Source: Dryocosmus kuriphilus
Taxonomy: Eukaryota > Arthropoda > Insecta > Hymenoptera > Cynipidae
Assembly: GCA_038277395.1 (NCBI GenBank)
Contig: CM076195.1
Coordinates: 153,937,594-154,001,593 of the forward strand
DNA length: 64,000 nucleotides
Reading direction: 5' to 3'
Shown: positions 57,150 to 64,000 of the stretch, one piece after another
Numbering within the stretch: the first letter of the stretch is position 1
Layout: each line of letters opens with the position of its first letter
Notes under the pieces: generated by a model
Told to the model about the DNA's origin: nothing
The model's database searches: none
The model's input: the letters and a program-made list of their open reading frames with translations, nothing else
Program-made: the position numbers and the translations under genes

Positions 57150-57287
57150 TAAAATTATAGCGGGAATTATACTGTGGAAAGGAGTGAGCATCAGTAAAAA
57201 TTTACTCTGACCCGGGGAATCGAACCCTTGACCGCCGGCTCGAATGCCCGATGCGCTAACCACTGCGCCAACCACGGAGTCGGTGAT
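57150..57287 (-). mobile_element. tRNA-derived SINE head
   Basis: On the minus strand: TGGCGCAGTGGTTAGCGC (A box, 57,271-57,254) and GGTTCGATTCC (B box, 57,226-57,216), at normal spacing for an internal RNA polymerase III promoter. The acceptor and anticodon stems are not those of a functional tRNA, and a non-tRNA body follows (CTCACTCCTTTCCACAG). Confidence 0.75.
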
Positions 57288-57369
57288 GAATTACCTACAG
57301 TCACCTCATCACCTTACTACCTCAGCGCTACCACTGAAGTCTGCCTCCGTCGTGAAAAGGGGGAAGCCA

Positions 57370-57760
57370 TGTGACGTGTACCATGTACCACGTTACAAAA
57401 TTCCTCAAATCTATTGAAACACCTCAAATTCTTTTCAATTCTTCGAATTCATTTAATTCCTCAAACGCATTGAAATCTTTGTATTTCCTCGAATTCTTAA
57501 AAATTTCTTAAACTGTTTCGAATTGCTTTAAATTCCTTGAAAATTCTTGGAATTCCTCAATTGCGTTGAATTTCTTTAATTTCCGTGAAAAATCTTGGGA
57601 TTTGTCAAAATTCTTGCACTTCACAAAATTTCTCAGAATTCTTTTAAATTCTTTTGAATTCGTCATATTCCATGGAATTCGTCAAATTCCAAGGAATTCG
57701 TGTATAAATTTCACTCTTCCGCTTGTTTTTTAAATAAAAAAAAAAAAAAAAAAAACGAAA
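57370..57760. repeat. Degenerate 10-14-base repeats plus poly(A)
   Basis: Phrases such as AATTCCTCGAATTC and TTGAAATTC recur at short intervals to about 57,715, then a run of about 22 A at 57,737. No gene. Confidence 0.65.
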
Positions 57761-57873
57761 ATTGTTTGGCCCGTGGGCTTTTTGGTCCAATAAATTTGAT
57801 TATTTTGATAACAAATGGAAGATTGAATTGAATTGCTGTAATATTGGTACTTTATTATATTAGATAATCTTAC

Positions 57874-57925
57874 CTGTAAACTTAAGGAACCCCATGCAGG
57901 CAAGCAGCAAGATGAAGATGTTCAT
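57874..57925 (-). CDS. First coding exon of a putative secreted protein (signal peptide)
   Basis: ATG at 57,925 opens MNIFILLLACMGFLKFT and the exon ends at 57,874 before a GTAAGA donor. The short hydrophobic core with a small-residue end is a typical eukaryotic signal peptide, with a phase-1 intron following the signal. It is preceded by a well-spaced TATA box and TCAGT initiator and a 28-base 5' UTR. I could not identify the second exon to the left, where repeats begin, so it may be distant, lost, or a broken gene. Many insect small secreted proteins have this exon layout; the function cannot be inferred. Confidence 0.55.
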
Positions 57926-57950
57926 TTTCTTATAGAGCTCGTTATAGAGT

Positions 57951-57986
57951 ACTGATTTTGACGAATTTCGGGAACCGTAACTTATA
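57951..57986 (-). promoter_or_regulatory. TATA plus initiator promoter for the signal-peptide exon
   Basis: TATAAG on the minus strand begins at 57,986; the initiator TCAGT has its A at 57,953, 33 bases away. Spacing is as expected for arthropod core promoters. Confidence 0.55.
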
Positions 57987-58195
57987 AATTTTTGAAAGAA
58001 CTACTTCATCTCTACCTTTAAAATTGTCTTTTTATGCTAATCAATTAGCACGTGGAATATTTATTCAGTTGACGTATGAAAAATTCATAAGTGAAGAATT
58101 GGCAAACAATTTTCAAATTATCGTGATTTGAATCCTCGTTGAAGGTAATATATTAAGAATTAACATATTAAGCCTTGGTGAAGATAACGTTAGAT

Positions 58196-58494
58196 CAGGG
58201 CCAGCCTTAGGTGTTTTGGCGCAAAGAATGTTTTAAATGTATTAACTCTTTCTTTTCCATGCCTCAGTGTTTCTTCTATTTTTTTACAAAGTGGCATTAA
58301 AATGTTTCGTTCAGAAGATATTTTCAGGTTATATAAAAAAGGCCAGATTTTATTATAATCTGTCCCGAGTTTGAAGTTTGAAATTAACATTTATAGAAAT
58401 CGGAAATGAATTTCCTTAATCCTCATTCCGGCGCACCTTTAAACGCATCACCCTGGGCGACCACCCGGGTCGCCCACCCCAAAGGTGGGCAATG
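58196..58494 (-). mobile_element. hAT element remnant, 299 bases, with 8-bp target duplication
   Basis: Flanked by direct repeats CGTTAGAT (58,188-58,195 and 58,495-58,502). Imperfect terminal inverted repeats CAGGGCCAGCCTTAGG and CATTGCCCACCTTTGG. Inside, on the minus strand, a 66-codon ORF includes NILMPLCKKIEETLRHGKE, resembling a helical part of ZMYM1-type hAT transposases. The element is an internal-deletion derivative that keeps both ends. Confidence 0.8.
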
Positions 58495-58502
58495 CGTTAG
58501 AT

Positions 58503-59640
58503 CAAAAAAGCGATTTTTTTCTCGAATCTTTGTTTAAGTTGTGAGAGATTGCTATAGTTTGAACTAAAGAATTAATTAAAAACCTTCTTTACTGTGAAAT
58601 ATAAAACTCGTTTCCAGTTTACGCAATCTTTGTCTAGTGTCTTTCACTCGTCTTAAATGCTAAAGAAGACAAACATTTTTAGATTGTCAGGAGACAACAA
58701 GGAAATCTTTCCATACCATCACGCTTGAATTGTGTCCGATTATAATTTAGATATTTACCAAATACATTTTGATCAATAAATTTCAAATTCATCCTAAAAA
58801 GCTGATCTAGAGAAACGACTTTTTTAAAATCATCGGAACGGTTATTTTTTTAAACAATAAGGTCATGATTTCAAGAAATCAAATTACTTTTGAAGTGAGA
58901 ACTTCTTTGACGGCGTTGTCTCGAAGGAGCACCAACTTCGTTGAACGTCCGTACACCCCACGGTCGTATATACAGGTCCAGAGAGTCCGGTGGTGGGGGC
59001 ATTGGATCGGTGACTCGCGTTTTGAAGACGATCGTTGTTTCTCTAAGTAGCCACCACGAGTGGAGCGTGACGATCAGGTTGGTACAGGGTTATAGCAGTT
59101 ACAACGCACGTAACCTAGAAGTTTCTTTGGTTTTCATCGAATTGTTTTCTAGTTGCCTGGTCAGTCAATATAAAGGTAAGAATCGGTTTTTATCGTAAAT
59201 CGTAAACTTCAACTAATGCTAGTCTAATAAAACAAGTAAAATTAAGAATAACTTAAGTAGAAAAAGAAGAAGAAAGACTGTTATACTTTAGCATGTGCAT
59301 ACGATCATTCGAAGATCATGTTTCCCACTGACTTCGTTTAAGTTTTTTCAAAAAAATGTATAATTATTCTCTGAACGGAAATTAATTTTTTTATTAATCT
59401 TGATTCATATACTATCCTTCATTAAAAAAATATATATCCTCCAAAAGTCCTTTGCTGTTGTCAGAAAAAGGTCCTCTTTTTTTTTTGGGAAAAAGTCCTC
59501 AATTTTTGAAAAAATAGAGAATATAATCCCTGAATATATGAAGATAAAAAAATTCGAGGTTAATTTATGAACATTATAAGTTTTAGCGTCTTGGTTTTAA
59601 TATCTAGTGAAATGCAAAAAACATCTCTAACTTTGTTTTA
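58503..59640. other. Spacer upstream of the MCM-like fragment, no clear gene
   Basis: A possible splice donor AAAGGTAAGAATCGG at about 59,173 pairs in principle with the acceptor TTTTCAG at 59,648. This could define a non-coding first exon of the downstream gene. ORFs at 58,865-59,198 have no recognisable feature. Confidence 0.35.
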
Positions 59641-59648
59641 ATTTTCAG

Positions 59649-59757
59649 GCAACATAAATATCTGTCTCATGGGAGATCCAGGGGTCGCGAAATCGCAGAT
59701 GCTCTCCTTCATAACTAGACTCTCGCCTCGATTTTAGTACGCAATAGTTCAAGGTTC
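59649..59757 (+). pseudogene. MCM helicase exon fragment (MCM7-like Walker A region)
   Basis: Directly after a TTTTCAG acceptor, 28 codons read GNINICLMGDPGVAKSQM and on to TRLSPR. GDPGVAKSQ is the MCM-specific Walker A motif that binds ATP in the replicative helicase. After SPR two stops appear while GSS still aligns in register, so the tail has decayed by point changes. No other MCM exon is in the window. Either a captured or duplicated host exon or the edge of a dead gene copy. It ends 40 bases before the THAP transposase start and could lie in its 5' leader. Confidence 0.7.
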
Positions 59758-59797
59758 CTCCAGGTTTGGTTGACGATCAGAAAAGTATCTTATCACA

Positions 59798-62700
59798 ATG
59801 ACAAGATCTTGTGCCGTGCCAAACTGCGATAAAGAACATCGTTCCAGTGGAAGTGGAAAACGGTCAATGTTCAAGGTTCCGAAGAATGAGGAACTCCGTG
59901 AAAAATGGAAGGAAAACATTCCAGGACTCAAATCATTTCATAGTGTATGTGAAAAACATTTTGAAGAGCATTGCATTGTACGTGAGTACATCCACAAGGA
60001 CAACAATGGAGCCGTTATTCTAAGGGTAAGATATTTATGCGTATGTCTAGAACGTTTCACTTTCATGTTTCTCAAAGATATCCTAGTTTAGTAGTTTTGT
60101 CAGTCCAATTATAGAATATCATTAAATAGAACCTTTAGCTAATATAATAAAATTTTTAGTGTTGTACCTACCTACAAAAAATGGTATCGCTTTTTACATT
60201 CTCATCTCAATGAGAAGGTATTAGTTTTATGTGAAAACTGACTTTCGCGGATTTCATGAAATCTCGACGTTTCATGACCCTCTGAATCTGAAAAAACAGG
60301 TTTTACGTTGGTGTCTGTCTGTCGTTGTTGTCGTCGCTGCTGTCGTAGTCTGTGATCACGATAACTTTCGAAGGACTAATCGGATTGTTTTGCGCTTTGG
60401 TCGACTTCTTTAAAGCGTAAAAAGTAAGGACGAGTTCGTTAACCAGATACTTTTGACCAACGGTTATGGTTTTATCCATCAAAGACGGTTTTCACAAAAT
60501 AAAAAAATCCATTTTCCGGCTAAGCTGTGCAAGATACACAAAATATGCGCGAAGCGCGCGATGAGAATGTGTCCGCGAAGCGGGCAGATTTTTTTTATTG
60601 GAAAGTGAAAGGTTTTAAACATACGCCCATTTATATTTATATTCATATTTAATTTTTTTGCCATTTCGTTCTCCAACCGTCTTTACTGTTTAGTGTTACT
60701 TATAATTATAAAAGTGTGAAAAAAGATTGTAACTTTTCATAATTATTTATTGCTTCAGATACCATTAAAGATGTCAAAATTAGGAAAATGTGCTGTACCT
60801 ACGATATTCGTGGCAAGTGACAAAGAGTTTGAGAAAGAAAATAATTTCAATTATTCAAGTATTAGTAACCAAATGAATATCAAAAGAAATGTGACAATTG
60901 TGGACGACTCGCTATTTAACTCGAAAAAACGTGGTAATGAAAACATTTTCTTTTATAATTTTATTTATTACACTCTCATCTCAATGGGAAGGTATTAGTT
61001 TACTGAGCAAACTCACTTTCGCGGATTTCATGAAATCTCGACGTTTCTTGAGCCCCTGAATCCGATAAAGCATGTTTTACGTTGGTTTTTTATTTTGTAG
61101 AATCTGATCATACTTATGTTAACATTAAAAGTCCGACTGATGGGACAGAGGCAACTGCAAGTGTCGATTTAACACACGAGAGTATTGAGAATGCTGAAGT
61201 AACAGAGGCAACTGCAAGTGTCGATTTAACACACGAGAGTATTGAGAATGCTGAAGTAACAGAGGCTTCCCGTGTAATTTCCTTACAGGACGAGCCTGTT
61301 GCAGAATCTACCGAAGTACAGTACGAGTACCGAGAACCTTCGTTTGCATCTTCTTTCAAAGCAACTTTCAACAACTCTGTTACTTTTCAATTCAACATTG
61401 AACGTAAGTTCTTAGTACAGTCAAACTGAGAAACAATTTTTTTAATGTTGCTTATATGCATTAATCTTGTATTTATAGTGGGTGAAAGATATAGTCGATA
61501 AACCTTACTATGTCAATTTAATAAAGCCGTGGAGTGTGTGTGAAACATGTGAGGGTAATGAACCGCAACTTTTATTTACATGTCCAGTAAGCATAATAGA
61601 AAACGGGATTTCTAGGCATATATTTGAAAAAACTGTTATTGTCAATGCTGACAGAAGAGTGCAATACGAAGTTTACTGTATGCCAGTAAACGTAAATGGA
61701 ACATGTCTTCCAAAAGTCATACTAGATATTGAAACGATACCGGAAATTCTAAAAAAATTCCAGAGTATGCGCATATGTAAAGGCTTCACCTCTACGGATA
61801 TTTCTTTGATACCTACAACCATAGCATTTAAGAGTTCTTTAGGTACGGAAGTTTGGCGTAGCAATGTTTGTGAACTTTTATGTAAAAATACTGTAAGGTG
61901 CAATGGTTGCCAAAAAAACTAAGAAAAACATTGCTTCAGAAAGAAAGTAGGTTAAAAAAAAGAGCAAAGACGAAACTTGTTGCACACACTCCGGATTATA
62001 ATCAACAATTTAAATTAAATGCTCTCAGAAAGAAATTAAATTATCAACGACGCCTAGCTAACCGCCTTAAAGTTCGAATAAAATTAATAAATGACTGTCT
62101 TGCGAAGCAACAAGAGGAAATTGCAAAAATTCGCGAAGAGACTTTAGATCTAAAGTGCTCTGATTTAAAAGTCCCACATAAGGAGAAACTTGCAATAAAA
62201 GAGATTCTTGCTGCAGCAAAGGTGAAGAGTCCGCATGGACGTAGATATTCTCAGCAATGGATAATGCTATGTACTTTGATGAATATTCGATCCCCATCAT
62301 ATTACGAATTTTTAAGAAAAAATGAGATTCTACCTTTACCCTGCTCTAAAACCGTTCGTGACTATTTTAGTCTAATGGGAAGTGATTGCGGCTTTGACGA
62401 AAGTTTTTTTGAAATTTTAGGAAAGAAATTTAATAGTAAAGATCAATTTAAAAGGCACGGAATTATATGTGCTGATGAAATAAATTTGAGAAGAGCAATT
62501 TCTGTTTCATCTCGAAATTTAACATATCTAGGGGTAACTGATAATGGAGACAGTAGAACAGAGACAGATATAAGTGCTGATAATTTAGCAACGCATGGCC
62601 TTGTCATAATGTACCAGTCCCTGACCGAAAAATACTCTCAGCCTATAGCAACTTTTGCTTCAAAAAATCCTGTTGCGGGGGACGAATTGGCAAAGATAAT

Positions 62701-64000
62701 GCTAAAATCTATATGCCTATTAGAAAAAGCTGGCGCATTTATACATGGGATTATTGGGGATGGTGCTAGTACTAACCGCAAAATGCAAAAAACTTTAGGC
62801 GTTGAAGCTAAACTCGATTCGACAAAAAGCTGGTTCATGCATCCACTTCACAATGAAAGAAAAGTGTTTGTCTTCTCCGACACCCCACATTTATTTAAAA
62901 ATGTTCGCAACAGATTGTATAATAAGCGAAAACTACGGGTACGTTACCTTACTAATGCTTATTTTCTAATTTCTTATATCTGCCTTCAGGAAAAAATTTT
63001 TGTATAATATATTCTTTGCAGGTACATCCTGATAAAAATTATATCCAGTGGGATTACTTGGAAGAACTGTATAATGTAGATAGTCAACGAATTGGAAATG
63101 CCAGGGTATGCCCTAAATTAACGAAAAGACACGTCGAATTGGATAACACAGCAAAAATGCGAGTTCGCCTTGCAACTCAGGTGAAAACTTAGTTTTCAAG
63201 ATAATTTTACTCTAGGTAAAATGGTATATATATTTCTTATTTTCTTCTAAAAATGTACGTTCTTTTTATAGATTTTAAGCAACTCAGCTGCGATTGGGTT
63301 ACAATTTTACTTATCACACAAATTCGTCAAATTTAAAGGTTGTGACGAAACAATTGCTTTTTGCAAACGAATGAATGACCTTTTTGATGCGTTAAATCGG
63401 AAAGTTGCAAATGAAGGTCTTACCCTGGATGGAAAAGATTTTAAGGTACATAGTTACACTCTTCTTTTTTATTGTTATGTAATATTTAAATTTTCTTATT
63501 ACATTATGCAGATTATAAAAGAGTCGTTGGAATGGCTTAACGAATGGGAAAATAATAAATTACAAGGCCTTATTCACAAGGATGAATTTCTGACCGAGGA
63601 AACATCACATGGCTTGCGATTGACTCTCATTTCTACAATGGATTTATGTCAAACCCTGAGTGAAAAGTACGATTTCAAGTACTTACTGACTGGAAAAGTT
63701 AACCAAGATAATTTAGAGGTAATCATTTGTATTTGCAAAGTATTTATATGATTTCACTTATAACTAGCATTATTATTTACAACAAAAAAGAAATTCTTCG
63801 GTACGATTCGGCAAGCGGCTGGAGGCAACGAGCACCCCACCTGTCCTACTTTCCTACAGTTATATAGATTGCTCTCGGTATACAGTGTATTAAAACCACC
63901 TACTTACGGAAATTGCACAGTTACTGAAGAAAAATTTGAATTCGTAATAACCGTTGCCGATATTAAGAACGTCTATAAGAAAATTGAGTCTAAAAGTACA
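59798..64000 (+). CDS. P-element-like transposase (THAP domain), nine exons, runs off the window
   Basis: Exons by splice signals and frame: 59,798-60,025; 60,759-60,933; 61,101-61,403; 61,489-61,892 (or on to the stop at 61,922); 61,940-62,938; 63,022-63,180; 63,272-63,445; 63,512-63,718; 63,791 to the edge. Exons 1-2 encode a C2CH THAP zinc finger (CAVPNC, then CEKHFEE and the AVPTIF box), which binds DNA site-specifically. Exon 3 holds a 19-residue tandem duplication. Exon 5 has a basic coiled coil, then the RNase H-like catalytic region (ICADEINLR, GIIGDGASTNRKM, HLFKNVRNRL). Exon 9 has the family signature GGNEHPTCPTFLQLYRLLS. It would excise and insert DNA using GTP, as in the P family. 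Only one frame break is seen, at 61,893-61,939. Terminal repeats not found. Confidence 0.85.
60197..60620 (+). repeat. Helitron-like non-autonomous repeat in intron 1
   Basis: Starts TCTCATCTCAATGAGAAGG, includes CGCGGATTTCATGAAATCTC and a TGTCTGTCTGTCG run, and ends near the small hairpins GCGCGAAGCGCGC (60,547-60,559) and CCGCGAAGCGGG. The 5'-TC start and terminal hairpin suggest a Helitron-type origin; the end bases are not certain. Confidence 0.5.
60969..61087 (+). repeat. Truncated second copy of the same repeat, filling intron 2
   Basis: Matches the first 118 bases of the intron 1 repeat, with the same CGCGGATTTCATGAAATCTC phrase. It makes up about 119 of 167 bases in intron 2. Confidence 0.75.
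61145..61265 (+). repeat. Perfect 57-bp in-frame tandem duplication in exon 3
   Basis: Two identical 57-base units (61,145-61,201 and 61,202-61,258) plus the start of a third; each encodes 19 residues including TASVDLTHESIENAEV. The identity of the copies points to a recent event. Confidence 0.95.
61893..61939 (+). promoter_or_regulatory. Frame-switch site: -1 slippery heptamer or 47-nt intron
   Basis: In the upstream frame the codons are CAA AAA AAC TAA (61,911-61,922), containing the heptamer A AAA AAC (61,913-61,919) in the correct phase for -1 frameshifting. After slippage, reading continues CTA AGA AAA into the downstream frame. The same stretch is also bounded by GTAAGG (61,893) and TTGCTTCAG (to 61,939); removing it joins ACT to AAA in the downstream frame. 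Either route restores one protein. A plain one-base deletion in the A-run is the third option. Confidence 0.6.

Overview
This window looks like repeat-dense, AT-rich nuclear DNA of an insect or another arthropod. The evidence is the mix of eukaryotic mobile elements (Polinton/Maverick-like, P-element/THAP, Penelope-like, MULE, Helitron, hAT, mariner and DD41D Tc1/mariner, non-LTR LINEs, a tRNA-derived SINE), GT-AG introns, and TATA plus TCAGT/TCATT initiator promoters. Repeats containing TCAAGGTCA would fit Hymenoptera, but I cannot fix the order or species. The only host-like traces are one signal-peptide first exon and one decayed MCM-like exon.

Layout. 1-2.28 kb: a LINE with its reverse transcriptase deleted. 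2.28-13.46 kb: a rearranged Polinton-like copy, with an arm fragment, a C2HC zinc-finger gene, the N-terminal third of a family B DNA polymerase (minus strand), and subterminal repeats. The polymerase gene is split by a 1.4-kb LINE with a 15-bp target duplication and by an unidentified insertion of about 2.5 kb. 13.46-17.0 kb: a broken transposon-type gene between inverted minisatellite arms. 18.98-25.56 kb: 1.1-kb inverted repeats enclosing a nearly complete Penelope-like element. 27.7-29.2 kb: a Helitron helicase end. 30-32 kb: a decayed MULE. 32.5-33.05 kb: a mariner remnant. 34.37-37.61 kb: a DD41D element with long inverted repeats.

The central object is a palindrome of about 17.2 kb (38,751-55,993). 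It has a 16-nt inner loop, termini beginning AGTAGATGTACAAGG and a 6-bp direct repeat TGTCAC at both ends. Its arms carry 323-bp subterminal repeats, GGA-rich tracts and a divergent pair of zinc-finger genes, and no core replication genes. The same modules lie beside DNA polymerase B at 5.6-13.5 kb. I therefore read the palindrome as a core-less, all-arm derivative of a Polinton-like element. A second DD41D element sits only in the left arm, and the exact empty site survives in the right arm.

Right edge (59.8-64.0 kb): a multi-exon, almost intact P-element-like transposase that runs off the window. Its reading frame breaks once, at a place that is both a canonical -1 frameshift heptamer and a possible 47-nt intron. 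Upstream lie a 299-bp hAT remnant with an 8-bp target duplication, a SINE, and a secreted-protein first exon with a well-formed core promoter.
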